A stretch of 64,000 bases of DNA from Fidelibacterota bacterium (GTDB taxonomy: Bacteria; Fidelibacterota; Marinisomatia; SCGC-AAA003-L08; TS1B11). The stretch lies in assembly GCA_004124875.1 (NCBI GenBank), contig SCKJ01000005.1:1-64000 (forward strand), read 5' to 3'. Position numbers and translations under genes: made by a program. Under the pieces are notes generated by a model, which saw only the letters and a list, made by a program, of their open reading frames with translations, was not told where the DNA came from and searched no databases. Of the stretch, positions 8,333 through 17,385 are shown piece by piece; the stretch's first letter is position 1; every line of letters begins with the position of its first letter.

Positions 8333-8406
8333 GTCCCGAAGCTTCGGGATCGTTGAATGACGTTTAGTGTCGTTGAGTGATGTTCTGGCGGGCCCAAAAT
8401 GGCCCT
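8333..8406 (+). repeat. Intergenic repeat family A, copy 3
   Basis: It starts with a perfect 16-bp palindrome TCCCGAAGCTTCGGGA. The CGTT(g/t)AGTG module is then present in more than one degenerate copy, before the GGGCCCAAAATGGCCC end. It is in the same orientation as copies 1 and 2. Confidence 0.78.
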
Positions 8407-8512
8407 GTTTGCGTTTGGCCGTTTATCCAAAGTTTTAGAAGCGTAAGTGAACGATATTAGATTTGCCCAAGGCAATACGGCCGGCCCATTAAAACAGCTC
8501 AGATCGGAACCC

Positions 8513-9502
8513 GTGAAAGCGATTGTATATACAAAATACGGATCACCTGATGTTCTGCAGCTCAGGGAGGTAGCTAAACCTGACCCCAAGGACAATGAAG
8601 TACTGATAAAAGTTCATGCGGCATCCGTAAACTCATGGGATTGGGATCTCCTGAGAGGTACGCCGTTCTTGGTCCGCCTGGTGAGCTTCGGGCTTCTAAA
8701 ACCAAAATACGAGACACCCGGCGCCGACATTTCCGGGCGAGTTGAAGCGGTTGGCAGGAACGCAAAGCAGTTTCAGCCAGGTGATGAGGTATTCGGGGAC
8801 CTATCCGGCTCGGGTTGGGGCGGATTTGCCGAATATGTATGTGCTCCTGAAAATTTATTGGCGCTGAAACCGTCCGGGATCACATTCGAGGAAGCGGCGG
8901 CCGTCCCTCAAGCGGCTCTCCTCGCCCTGCAGGGTCTTCGCGATAAAGGACAGATTCAGCCAGGACAGAAGGTTTTAATTAACGGCGCGGGCGGAGGCGT
9001 GGGTACGTTCGCGGTGCAGATTGCCAAGTCGTACGGGGCTGAAGTGACTGGCGTGGACAGCATGGGTAAATTGGAGATGCTGCGCTCGATTGGTGCGGAC
9101 CATGTCATCGATTACACCCAGGAAGATTTCACCCAAAATGGGCAGCGTTATGACCTGATACTTGATGTTATGGCACATCATTCGATGTTCGACTACAAGC
9201 GTGCGTTAAGTCCCAGAGGAATCTATGTCATGGTCGGAGGCGCCACGGCCCAAATTTTCCAAGTTTTGCTCCTGGGACCATGGTTTTCATTAACCGGGAG
9301 TAAGAAATTGGGTGCCCTTGCCCTGAAACCAAACCCCAGCGATCTGGAATTGATGATGGAGTATATTGAGGCCGGCAAAGTCGTACCCGTTATAGATCGG
9401 CGTTACCGGTTAAGTGAGGTTGCCGAAGCTTTCCGGTACTTTGGAGAAGGGCACGCCCAAGGAAAAGTCGTCATCACTATGGATCATAATGACAAAACCT
9501 AA
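8513..9502 (+). CDS. NAD(P)-dependent quinone oxidoreductase-like MDR protein
   Basis: A 329-residue zinc-independent medium-chain dehydrogenase/reductase. The start is placed at the GTG of VKAIVYTKYGSPDVL, which is where the family begins; an upstream GTG at 8447 would add 22 atypical residues. Landmarks are the GroES-like N-terminal domain with HAASVNSWDWDLLRG, then GDEVFGDL and the Rossmann motif GAGGGVGTFAVQIAKSYGA at about residue 150, which binds NADPH. No zinc ligands are seen. It probably reduces quinones or enones. It lies 19 bases before a DUF4386 gene and is probably co-transcribed with it. Confidence 0.82.
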   Translation: MKAIVYTKYGSPDVLQLREVAKPDPKDNEVLIKVHAASVNSWDWDLLRGTPFLVRLVSFGLLKPKYETPGADISGRVEAVGRNAKQFQPGDEVFGDLSGSGWGGFAEYVCAPENLLALKPSGITFEEAAAVPQAALLALQGLRDKGQIQPGQKVLINGAGGGVGTFAVQIAKSYGAEVTGVDSMGKLEMLRSIGADHVIDYTQEDFTQNGQRYDLILDVMAHHSMFDYKRALSPRGIYVMVGGATAQIFQVLLLGPWFSLTGSKKLGALALKPNPSDLELMMEYIEAGKVVPVIDRRYRLSEVAEAFRYFGEGHAQGKVVITMDHNDKT

Positions 9503-9521
9503 TAAAGTAGGAGAAATTAAA

Positions 9522-10238
9522 ATGACTGACCGCACGACCGAAACATCGCCACAGGTTTTGGCAAAAATTGCAGGGTTCCTGTATTTAAGTTTGATTCCAC
9601 TGGGTGTCTTCGGCATTTTATATGTCCCTTCTACCCTAATCGTGGCCGGCGATGCCGCAGCAACAGCCAATAATATCAGGGCCTCTGAGTTGCTCTTCCG
9701 TGGCGGTATTGTGAGCAGTCTACTCACCCAGATTATTTTTATTTTATTGGTTTTATATTTGTATCAGCTTCTCAAACCGGTTAACAAAAACAACGCTTTG
9801 CTTATGGTTGCGTTCGTCCTGATTGGTGTCCCTATCGCGATGCTCAATGAGATTAACCAATTTGCTACCCTGCTGCTACTGAGCGGCGCTGACTACTTGA
9901 CGGCCTTCGATCCGGATCAGTTGCAGACTCAAGTGCTGCTATTTCTCAATTTGCACAGACATGGCATTTTCATCGCCCAGATATTTTGGGGCCTTTGGCT
10001 TTTTCCCTTGGGCTATTTAATTTTCAAGTCGGGATTCCTTCCTGGAATTTTGGGCGTCTTGTTAATGATTGGATGTTTTGGCTATGTGATCGATTCTGCA
10101 ACATTTTTCCTTTTTCCTGACTTCAGTGTGAATATTAGCCAGTATACGTTTATTGGGGAATTGCTGCTTCCCCTGTGGCTTGTGATTAAAGGTGTCGACA
10201 TCGAGGTGTGGGAGAAAAGCGCCCTTGCATCCGCCTGA
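9522..10238 (+). CDS. DUF4386 family membrane protein
   Basis: A 238-residue integral membrane protein. The ATG at 9522 has GGAG 8 bases upstream. It shows the family opening QVLAKIAGFLYL and about six hydrophobic helices, including GIVSSLLTQIIFILLVLYLY and FLPGILGVLLMIGCFGYVID. The FWGLWLFPLGYLIFKSGFLP stretch is typical of DUF4386 proteins, whose function is unknown. The 19-base gap to the MDR gene suggests a two-gene operon. No signal peptide beyond the first helix. Confidence 0.78.
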   Translation: MTDRTTETSPQVLAKIAGFLYLSLIPLGVFGILYVPSTLIVAGDAAATANNIRASELLFRGGIVSSLLTQIIFILLVLYLYQLLKPVNKNNALLMVAFVLIGVPIAMLNEINQFATLLLLSGADYLTAFDPDQLQTQVLLFLNLHRHGIFIAQIFWGLWLFPLGYLIFKSGFLPGILGVLLMIGCFGYVIDSATFFLFPDFSVNISQYTFIGELLLPLWLVIKGVDIEVWEKSALASA

Positions 10239-10479
10239 TATTACCCCTGCCGAAGGGATAGGGTTTTCGTCCTCGAGCCACTCCCCGGCGCAGATTTTGG
10301 CCTGTGAGATCGTGTAGCAACCGGGGCGCTGCGACTGCTTTTCAAGCGGGCCACGGAAATGTGGAAAAGCACCGGGAAACACGGCCGCCCGCCCGATTTG
10401 GGCGGACAAATCGAGGTCGATTAAATGATTCGGACAGTTCCAATCACTGGCGCCGGTCAATTGAAGGATGCATAAACCG

Positions 10480-11745
10480 ATGAGAAGAAGTTATTATATC
10501 GTCGCCCTCATATTTCTGATCTTCTTTGTAATCTCTTTCCTGACCAATATTATCGGGCCCCTCGTTCCGGCCATCATTGAAGATTTTGACCTGAATCTCA
10601 CCCTTGTGGCTCTGCTTCCTTTTGCGTTTTTTATTGCCTACGGTGTCATGTCGATCCCGGCGGGAATCCTGATAGAAAAATATCAGGAGAAACCGGTTAT
10701 GGTGGCAGCGTTTATGGTGGCATTTAGCGGTTCGCTCCTGCTGGCCTTATTCCCCAATTACCTGTCGGCGGTATTTTCCCTTTTTCTCATTGGCAGCGGT
10801 ATGGCCATGCTCCAGGTTGCCATAAACCCCCTGCTGAGGGAAGCCGGAGGCGAGGAACATTTTGCGTTTAATGCGACTGTGGCACAGCTGATTTTTGGCC
10901 TGGCATCGTTTCTCAGCCCGCTGGTGTATACCTATCTGGTGCTGAATCTGCAGACCGTCACAACGGATTCCAATGCCCTGATTTCCATATTATCGCGCAT
11001 CGTGCCTGAAAATCTGCATTGGATATCACTTTACTGGCTCTTTGCCGTGATCTCCATCTTGATGGTTTTCGTGGTCCTGGGCTCGAAGATTCCAGAGGTC
11101 GAGCGCAAAGAGGATGAGAGAGTAGGCGCCTGGGAGACTCATCTGGAACTGTTGAAAAATCCTGTCGTCATTCTGTTTTTCATGGGCATCTTCACCTATG
11201 TGGGCACGGAGCAAGGCATTGCAAACTGGATATCCGTATTCCTGAACAAGTACCACGGCTATGACCCGCTGACCACCGGGGCGCGGACAGTCTCATGGTT
11301 CTGGGGGCTGATGACCGCCGGTGGCGTACTGGGCATGATCATGCTGAAACTCATCGACAGTAAAGTCGTGCTGGTAGCCTTTACCGCTCTCGCCATGGCC
11401 AGCCTGTCAGCGGCCTTGTATATGTCCGGTCCGGTCGCGCTTATTGCATTCCCGCTCACCGGATTCTTCGCCTCTGTGATGTACCCGATTATTTTCTCGC
11501 TGGCCCTTAATTCCGTGAAGGAGCACCACGGCAGTTTCTCGGGAATCCTTGTTACTGCCATCGCCGGCGGCGCAATTGTGCCCTTGATCGTCGGTGGTCT
11601 TGGAGATTTGTTCGGTCTTCGCGCCGGTATGCTGTTCCTTTTCATCCCGCTGGGCTATATCTTCTCCATCGGCATCTGGGCAGAGCCGCTTATCAAGAAC
11701 GAGATCATTGATCTGGCCAGGAAAAGTTCCACCGGGGTGGCATAG
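10480..11745 (+). CDS. FHS-type MFS sugar permease (possible GlcNAc permease)
   Basis: A 421-residue, 12-helix major facilitator of the fucose/glucose/galactose H+ symporter type. Features are IIGPLVPAIIEDF near helix 1, YGVMSIPAGILIEK between helices 2 and 3, and AINPLLREAGGEE in the first half. The second ATG (10480) was taken as start because GAAGG sits 12 nt before it, while the first ATG at 10468 abuts that motif. NagP permeases of Bacteroidota and Shewanella belong to the same family. The neighbouring ROK kinase and NagB make N-acetylglucosamine or glucosamine the likely substrate; this is inferred from context. Confidence 0.82.
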   Translation: MRRSYYIVALIFLIFFVISFLTNIIGPLVPAIIEDFDLNLTLVALLPFAFFIAYGVMSIPAGILIEKYQEKPVMVAAFMVAFSGSLLLALFPNYLSAVFSLFLIGSGMAMLQVAINPLLREAGGEEHFAFNATVAQLIFGLASFLSPLVYTYLVLNLQTVTTDSNALISILSRIVPENLHWISLYWLFAVISILMVFVVLGSKIPEVERKEDERVGAWETHLELLKNPVVILFFMGIFTYVGTEQGIANWISVFLNKYHGYDPLTTGARTVSWFWGLMTAGGVLGMIMLKLIDSKVVLVAFTALAMASLSAALYMSGPVALIAFPLTGFFASVMYPIIFSLALNSVKEHHGSFSGILVTAIAGGAIVPLIVGGLGDLFGLRAGMLFLFIPLGYIFSIGIWAEPLIKNEIIDLARKSSTGVA

Positions 11746-11791
11746 TTCCGGCGGGAACAGGTAGCAGCATATATTGGTGAGATGAAATGGA

Positions 11792-12646
11792 GTGCGCATC
11801 GGAAATTTCATAGGTATTGATCTGGGGGGCACTCACGTGCGAGCGGGTCTTGTGCGTGCCGGGGAACTCAGTGAGATTGCCACAACCCGGATTCAGGCCG
11901 ATGGCTCTGTCGAGCAGGTATTGCGCCAAATCCATGATCTGATTGAAGGCATGGATATCAGCGGGATTGATGCCATTGGTGTCGGCGTGCCGAGCGTGGT
12001 TGATGTTGAAAAAGGCATCGTTTATGATGTCCAGAATATTCCTTCCTGGAAAGAAATACACCTGAAGTCGATATTTGAGGGGAAATATTCCGTTCCCGTG
12101 TACGTGAACAATGATGCCAACTGCTTCGCCCTGGGCGAGAAATATTTCGGCAAGGGACAGGGTTACCAGTCGATCATCGGTCTGATCATTGGAACGGGAT
12201 TCGGCGCGGGAGTCATCGTGAATGATCAGTTATATTCCGGGGCGAACTGCGGGGCGGGTGAATTCGGCATGATGCCATATCTCGATAGTATCTATGAACA
12301 TTATTGTGGCGGGCAGTACTTTACCCTGCATAAAGGCCAAAGCGGTGAGCAGCTGTTCAGGCAGGCCCTTGACGGGGATAAGGATGCTCTGCGCATATTT
12401 ACCGAATATGGCGAGCACCTGGGCAATGGAATAAAGGCCATTTTATATGCCTATGATCCTGAAATTATCATACTTGGCGGCTCGGTCAGAAAGGCATTCG
12501 AGCTCTTTGAAAGATCTATGTGGGACTCTATTGCTTCATTCGCCTATCCGCGATCCATTAAGCATCTGAAAATCGAAGTGTCCGAACTCGACAACATTGC
12601 CATATTGGGGGCGGCGGCATTGTGCTATGGGCACGACAAATATTGA
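11792..12646 (+). CDS. ROK family sugar kinase
   Basis: A 284-residue ROK kinase that would phosphorylate a sugar or amino sugar using ATP. GIDLGGTHVRAGLV is the phosphate-binding loop, VYVNNDANCFALGE supplies the catalytic Asp, and IIGTGFGAGVIV the second nucleotide loop. The usual ROK zinc motif (CxCGxxGC) is replaced by a DSIYEHYCGGQYF segment, as in some Bacteroidota ROK proteins. The start is a GTG; GGTGAG lies 12 nt upstream. It is 46 bases after the permease and probably belongs to one transcript with it. Substrate assignment to GlcNAc or glucosamine rests on nagB nearby. Confidence 0.82.
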   Translation: MRIGNFIGIDLGGTHVRAGLVRAGELSEIATTRIQADGSVEQVLRQIHDLIEGMDISGIDAIGVGVPSVVDVEKGIVYDVQNIPSWKEIHLKSIFEGKYSVPVYVNNDANCFALGEKYFGKGQGYQSIIGLIIGTGFGAGVIVNDQLYSGANCGAGEFGMMPYLDSIYEHYCGGQYFTLHKGQSGEQLFRQALDGDKDALRIFTEYGEHLGNGIKAILYAYDPEIIILGGSVRKAFELFERSMWDSIASFAYPRSIKHLKIEVSELDNIAILGAAALCYGHDKY

Positions 12647-13195
12647 CCATCCTCACTTTGCAGCATCATTTCGGTCGCCATAAATCCTGCCATCAGTAAC
12701 TGAGAGGGCGTTATAAAAGAAATGCTGAATCCACTGCGCCCAACGTATCATCACGGCCGGGCATCGCCGGGGAAGTCTCCAGCCAGGGAGTCCCAGCGCA
12801 ACCGCCTGTGAAGTTGACATGCCCTGCTGCCTGTGCTGGCCGCGGTTTCCCTTGAGACAGGTCTGCCCCCACTGATGTTAATGGCGCCTGCCACCTTATC
12901 GGCTCCATGCGCTTTTAGGATGCCCACTGCCACACCGCCGAACACCGTCGTTTTTGGTGCTGACCGCTGGCGATCTGTTCAGATGGCACGAGCCGGATTA
13001 TTCCTGAATATCATTCGAGTGTGGGTCGTTACAGCAGCAGTTTTCCTGTTTGGCGGTATCCTTATCCACTAGATTCGGTTGTCGAATGGCTATTTATTAT
13101 GCCACCTGGTAAGGGACGCTGATAACAGGACGCTACCTGGGATATCATTTCCGGGCAGAATTAAATTCGGGAAACCATCATGCGGGAGGATTACC
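12647..13195. other. Gap between ROK kinase and nagB, occupied by a symporter remnant
   Basis: There are 549 bases without an intact gene. About 12818-13072 encodes the C-terminal end of an SLC13-type symporter (listed separately). The flanks (12647-12817 and 13073-13183) hold nothing recognisable apart from the nagB ribosome binding site at 13184-13190. Confidence 0.6.
12818..13072 (+). pseudogene. C-terminal remnant of an SLC13/DASS sodium:anion symporter
   Basis: An open stretch of about 84 codons after an in-frame TGA (12815-12817) reads as the end of a divalent-anion:Na+ symporter. It contains LLPVLAAVSLETGLPPLML, then MLMAPATLSAPCAFRMPTAT and PPNTVVFGADRW, matching the lpvAtPpNaivfgsg signature and last helix of the family. 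The first about 350 residues are absent and no start codon with a ribosome binding site is seen. It splits the permease/ROK pair from nagB, so it is probably a scar of a gene once present in this operon. Confidence 0.75.
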
Positions 13196-13966
13196 GTGGA
13201 AGTCATCATAAAAGCAGATTATGAGCAAATGAGCGCAGAGGCGGCCGCCAAGATTGCGGATCTGGTGTACCATCAACCCAACGCGGTGCTGGGCCTGGCC
13301 ACGGGCAGCACTCCCTTGGGTCTCTACCGGGAGCTGATCCGGCTCCATCGGGAAGACGGTCTCGATTTTTCAAAAGTGATCACATTCAACTTGGATGAAT
13401 ATGTTGGGTTGCCCGCTTCGCACGAGCAGAGCTACAATTATTTCATGAGGGACAAGCTCTTCAACCATATCAATGTGAATCCCAGCAATCTCCACATCCC
13501 AAACGGGATGGCCAGCGATATAGATGCCTATTGCCTGTGGTACGAAGAGGAGATCAAGGCCTACGGCGGGATTGACATACAGATCCTGGGGATTGGGAGT
13601 AACGGGCACATCGCATTCAACGAACCGGCCTCATCCCTGGGTTCACGCACCCGGTTAAAGACCCTGACCAAACAGACCATAGACGGTAACGCCCGCTTCT
13701 TTGACGACCTCACTGAGGTTCCGCGATATGCCATCACGATGGGGGTCGGCACGATTATGGAGGCGAAAACCTGCATTCTACTGGCAAGTGGCAAGGGCAA
13801 AGCTGACACGGTAGCCAAAGCCATAGAGGGTCCCGTCACTTCACTCATCACCGCTTCGGCCCTGCAGCTGCACCCGGATGCAATATTCATTCTCGATGAG
13901 GAGGCTGCCTCCTCGCTGCAGCTATACGACTATTATCACTGGATTTATGATAACAAGCCGGACTGA
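13196..13966 (+). CDS. nagB: Glucosamine-6-phosphate deaminase
   Basis: A 256-residue enzyme converting glucosamine-6-phosphate to fructose-6-phosphate and ammonia. The GTG start has GGGAGGA five bases upstream. Motifs are LGLATGSTPLGLYREL (phosphate loop), FNLDEYVGL with general-base D67, and ILGIGSNGHIAFNEP with H138 and E143. Position 136 is Asn, as in Bacillus-type NagB, where the E. coli enzyme has Asp. Length fits the shorter Bacillus form. With the FHS permease and ROK kinase upstream it completes most of an amino-sugar catabolic route. No nagA deacetylase is present here, so the imported sugar may be glucosamine or nagA lies elsewhere. Confidence 0.93.
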   Translation: MEVIIKADYEQMSAEAAAKIADLVYHQPNAVLGLATGSTPLGLYRELIRLHREDGLDFSKVITFNLDEYVGLPASHEQSYNYFMRDKLFNHINVNPSNLHIPNGMASDIDAYCLWYEEEIKAYGGIDIQILGIGSNGHIAFNEPASSLGSRTRLKTLTKQTIDGNARFFDDLTEVPRYAITMGVGTIMEAKTCILLASGKGKADTVAKAIEGPVTSLITASALQLHPDAIFILDEEAASSLQLYDYYHWIYDNKPD

Positions 13967-14247
13967 CGTAAAGTGATGCGGATCAAGATGCAGTGTGCCT
14001 GACCCTGCCAGGAGGTGATCAATATTGAGCCCGCCCCGCCAACTGTTGCTGCTGCTGTCAACAGATTATGTCGGGGTCTCGGCGCAAGGGCGGAAGAAAC
14101 TCCCGGATATACTTCCGCTATCCCCCCGCGCTCTCTGCACTATTGGCCGCCCAGGACTCTAATCTTTCCCGCCTTCTGCAATGGAAGGCAATGCCCTGTC
14201 AGGGACTATACGAAACCCACTGCATGTCTGAGAGGCTTCATACTGGA

Positions 14248-14439
14248 TCAGTTGCCCTTAAGCCTCATCAGATTCCGGACGACTCCAATGGTGCCCCCGA
14301 TACTCATGAACAGGGCGGCAAGTTTAAGATTGGCGCTATTTAGCTCCAAACCCGCCAGGTACAGCGCGATTCCGGCCATGACATAAGCGACAAACCGGAA
14401 CAGCCTTAATGCGCTGAATTCATTGATGTCTTTTATCAT
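14248..14439 (-). CDS. Small two-helix membrane protein
   Basis: A 63-residue protein with a strong ribosome binding site (GGAGGAAG about 2 nt before the ATG). It has two hydrophobic stretches, LRLFRFVAYVMAGIALYLAG and LKLAALFMSIGGTIGVV, separated by a short polar link. The family is not recognised. It lies 247 bases downstream of korB on the same strand, but with a gap too large to assume an operon. Confidence 0.6.
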   Translation of the reverse strand: MIKDINEFSALRLFRFVAYVMAGIALYLAGLELNSANLKLAALFMSIGGTIGVVRNLMRLKGN

Positions 14440-14686
14440 TCTTCCTCCATGTGATGCTTGAACGGTGCTTCTGCCGGGTATGGCGTCCCCATCCTTTTGG
14501 GGGATTCGATACGCCGGCGCCGTTATCTAATGTGACCAGGCTACAGCCGTAGTAGCGTGATGCGATGATACCTTGTCTCTCTCGCGGGACATGCTGACGG
14601 CCGCGCCAAAGCAGTCTATGAGCCGGCCTGGATTCGAGGGGATATATCATATGCGGGCGATCAACCCGCCCGTCACCCCTGCATGA

Positions 14687-15589
14687 TTACATCAGTTTAT
14701 CGACGAGCGCTTGCCCCTGCTTCGGCGATATGCCCAGGGGCCGGAGCGCCAGCGGACCACCTTTCCTGAGCACCGGCTCCGTCTCGTGCAGGGCTGGACG
14801 ATCGCGGTTCTCAAAAAACAGACCGATGGGAATCTCTTCGTCACTCCATGTAAAGGCTTTTTCCAGGGCCTGTCGCCAATCGCTGGGGTCATGGCCATTG
14901 TCTTCCAGCTTTTTCACGCGCTCCTTGAAGAAGGGATAGGTCTGGTCCTTGTTGTAAGTCACGCAGGGGCTGAACACATCGAGCAGGCTGAATCCGTTGT
15001 GCTCCATGCCCGCCTTCATGAGCTGGCCCAGCTGTTTCGGCTCGCCGCTGAAGCCGCGGCCAACCCAGGTCGCGCCGCCGCTGATGGCCATGGCCAGGGG
15101 GTTCAGGGGCATGTCCAAGTTGCCCTCGGGATTGCTCTTGGTCTGCATCCCGATCAGGCTGGTGGGCGAAGTCTGGCCGGTGGTCAGGCCGTAGATCTCA
15201 TTGTTCATAACGATGTAGAGCAGGTTCACATTGCGCCGCATGGCATGGATCAGATGACCCACGCCGATGCCATAGCCGTCGCCGTCCCCGCCGGTGACGA
15301 CAACCGTGAGATCGTGATTGGCCAGCTGCAGGCCGGTGGCGACGGGAATAGACCTTCCGTGGAGAGTATGCATGCCGTAGGTGTGGATGAATCCCGGCAG
15401 GTTGGAGGAACATCCGATGCCGCTGACGGTGATAACCTCATGGGGGGCCTTGCCGAGCTCGGCCAGGGTTTTTTTCAGGCTGTTCAGGACGCCGAAATCA
15501 CCACAGCCGGGACACCAGTCCGGGTCCACTGGACCCTGAAAGTCCTTGGCCGTTATAGTGGGACGTTCCGCCGTTGTCACTGCTGCCAT
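14687..15589 (-). CDS. korB: 2-oxoacid:ferredoxin oxidoreductase, beta subunit
   Basis: A 300-residue thiamine-diphosphate-binding subunit. It carries DPDWCPGCGDFGVL near residue 22, the IGCSSNLPGF region, and the TPP motif TGGDGDGYGIGVGHLIHA ending with IVMNNEIYGLTTGQ. It pairs with the gamma-alpha fusion encoded 11 bp upstream; the alpha stop codon overlaps the AAGGAGG ribosome binding site of this gene. The complex converts 2-oxoglutarate (or another 2-oxoacid) and CoA to acyl-CoA with reduction of ferredoxin, or the reverse. Extra Kor subunits such as KorD are not adjacent. The 2-oxoglutarate assignment is by family resemblance. Confidence 0.9.
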   Translation of the reverse strand: MAAVTTAERPTITAKDFQGPVDPDWCPGCGDFGVLNSLKKTLAELGKAPHEVITVSGIGCSSNLPGFIHTYGMHTLHGRSIPVATGLQLANHDLTVVVTGGDGDGYGIGVGHLIHAMRRNVNLLYIVMNNEIYGLTTGQTSPTSLIGMQTKSNPEGNLDMPLNPLAMAISGGATWVGRGFSGEPKQLGQLMKAGMEHNGFSLLDVFSPCVTYNKDQTYPFFKERVKKLEDNGHDPSDWRQALEKAFTWSDEEIPIGLFFENRDRPALHETEPVLRKGGPLALRPLGISPKQGQALVDKLM

Positions 15590-15600
15590 TGCATGCCTCC

Positions 15601-17385
15601 TTAGACCATAATTTCGTGAGTGGGTACATAGAGCGTTGATTCACCCTTAAGCAGTTCCTTGACCCCGTCTACCACGTGGTGGGGCTGCAACGGCTCGCCG
15701 TCATACTTGCGGATGTGGCCATCGGCCATAAAGCTGGTCTCAGAACGCAGGTAACGGGCAAACTGGCCCGAGTAGTTGTTCTCAATGATGAACACCTTCT
15801 TGCTCTTGGAGAGGATCGCCATGATTTCCTCATCGTGGAGCGGCACCATCCATTTGATTTGCAGGTGATTGGCGGCCACCCCGTCGGCCTCCAGCAGGGC
15901 CCGCGCCTCCCGAAGAACGCCCTTGGTGGAACCCCAGCCCAGAAGCGTCAGACCCGCGTCCGGCGATCCTTCCAGCTGCGGAGCGGGAATCATGGCCTTG
16001 GCCGACGCCATTTTTCGACCGCGCTTCTCCACCATGGCCTGCCGTTTGAGTGGGTTGGTAAACTCATCACTGATCAGAATGCTGTTCTCGTCCTGCTCAT
16101 CGCTGGCCGCCACGTGGATGTACCCATCAAGACCGGGAATGGCCCGTGGTGAAATCCCGTTATCGGTGATCTTGTATCGAAGATAGGGACCATCGCCATT
16201 GGAGCCGTTCGACGTGGTGATCAGCTCCCCGCGGTCAATCTTCTGATCCCATTTAAACACGCCGGGGTCAACAGTGCCGGTGCCTTCAGAGATCAACAGG
16301 TCGGTCAAGACCATGGCCGGGCACTGGAGTTTGTCCGCCACGTTGAATATCTCCGGAATGGTGGTAAAGCAGTCGGCGATGTCGGTCGGGGCCACAATGA
16401 TGCGCGGGAAGTCGCCCTGTGAGGCGCCCAGCATCTGCCAGAGGTCGCCCTGCTCCGTCTTGGTGGGGACACCGGTCGACGGGCCGGCCCGCTGTACGTT
16501 TATCACCACTATCGGCGTTTCGGTCATGGCTGCAAAGCCGATCCCTTCCGTCATGAGGGCAAACCCGCCGCCCGAAGTAGCGCACATGGCGCGGACCCCG
16601 GCATGGGCGGCGCCAATAGCCATCGTGATCACCCCGATTTCATCCTCAACCTGGCGCACCACAATACCCAGGTCGGGACCGTTGCGGGCCATCCAGTGCA
16701 GCACCCCGGTGGCCGGGCTCATGGGGTAGGCGCAGTAGAACTTGACCCCGGCGGCGGCGCCGCCCATGGCCAGGGCGTCATTGCCACTTATCACCGGAAG
16801 GCCCGGCCGTTTGTCGGGAATCTCGCCGGCCAGTGGCGAGAAGTGCTCCCTGGCAAAGTCGAAACCGGCTTGCGCGGAGCCCAGGTTTTCCGCCACCACC
16901 TCGGGTCCTTTGCGGGAAAATTGCTTCTCGAGTGAATCGACCAGGGGATCGATATCAAAGCCGGCGAGATAAAGCGCTGCGCCGGTGGCAATCGTATTGG
17001 AGAGCCTTTTATTGGTTGGATTCTTGGCCAGATCCTTGACCGGCAAGCCGCACACTTGAACCCCGTCGGGCACATCTCCAGGTTTGATTTTATCCTCATC
17101 GAAAATGACGAAGCTCCCGGCCCGCAAGTTCACCAGGTGGCGGTCGATGGTATCCTGGTTAAGGCAGATCAGGATATCCACCGTATCCCCATGGGTGGTG
17201 ACGGGATCGTCGCTGGTGCGGATGGTGAGATAGGTGTGCCCACCCCGAATGATCGACTGATAAGCATTGTAAGCGAGGACGTGCAGTCCACGACGGGCGA
17301 AAATCCAGGCGAGGATATTACCCACGGAGGCGATGCCCTGTCCGGCCGCACCGCCGATAGCAATTTTCAGATCAAACTGTGACAT
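15601..17385 (-). CDS. korA: 2-oxoacid:ferredoxin oxidoreductase, fused gamma-alpha subunit
   Basis: A 594-residue fusion. Residues about 1-190 form the gamma domain, with IGGAAGQGIASVGNILAW at the N-terminus and IIRGGHTYLTIR. Residues about 200-590 form the alpha domain, with GNDALAMGGAAAGVKFYCAYPMSPATG split over the active-site loop and TSGGGFALMTEG. This architecture is typical of KorA in the FCB group and Actinobacteria. The GGAGGAG ribosome binding site lies about six bases before the ATG. It is first in a two-gene operon with korB and would act in a reductive or oxidative TCA step linked to ferredoxin. Confidence 0.9.
   Translation of the reverse strand: MSQFDLKIAIGGAAGQGIASVGNILAWIFARRGLHVLAYNAYQSIIRGGHTYLTIRTSDDPVTTHGDTVDILICLNQDTIDRHLVNLRAGSFVIFDEDKIKPGDVPDGVQVCGLPVKDLAKNPTNKRLSNTIATGAALYLAGFDIDPLVDSLEKQFSRKGPEVVAENLGSAQAGFDFAREHFSPLAGEIPDKRPGLPVISGNDALAMGGAAAGVKFYCAYPMSPATGVLHWMARNGPDLGIVVRQVEDEIGVITMAIGAAHAGVRAMCATSGGGFALMTEGIGFAAMTETPIVVINVQRAGPSTGVPTKTEQGDLWQMLGASQGDFPRIIVAPTDIADCFTTIPEIFNVADKLQCPAMVLTDLLISEGTGTVDPGVFKWDQKIDRGELITTSNGSNGDGPYLRYKITDNGISPRAIPGLDGYIHVAASDEQDENSILISDEFTNPLKRQAMVEKRGRKMASAKAMIPAPQLEGSPDAGLTLLGWGSTKGVLREARALLEADGVAANHLQIKWMVPLHDEEIMAILSKSKKVFIIENNYSGQFARYLRSETSFMADGHIRKYDGEPLQPHHVVDGVKELLKGESTLYVPTHEIMV

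Noticed and set aside
11407-11832. Minus-strand frame opposite the permease end and ROK start
   Set aside because: It overlaps two well-supported genes and has no motif or ribosome binding site.
12711-12945. Minus-strand frames in the ROK-nagB gap
   Set aside because: The plus strand of the same stretch clearly encodes an SLC13 C-terminus, so the opposite frames are shadows.
14711-15604. Open frame of 297 codons on the plus strand opposite korB
   Set aside because: It mirrors the korB gene and lacks motifs; korB has a ribosome binding site and diagnostic TPP motifs.
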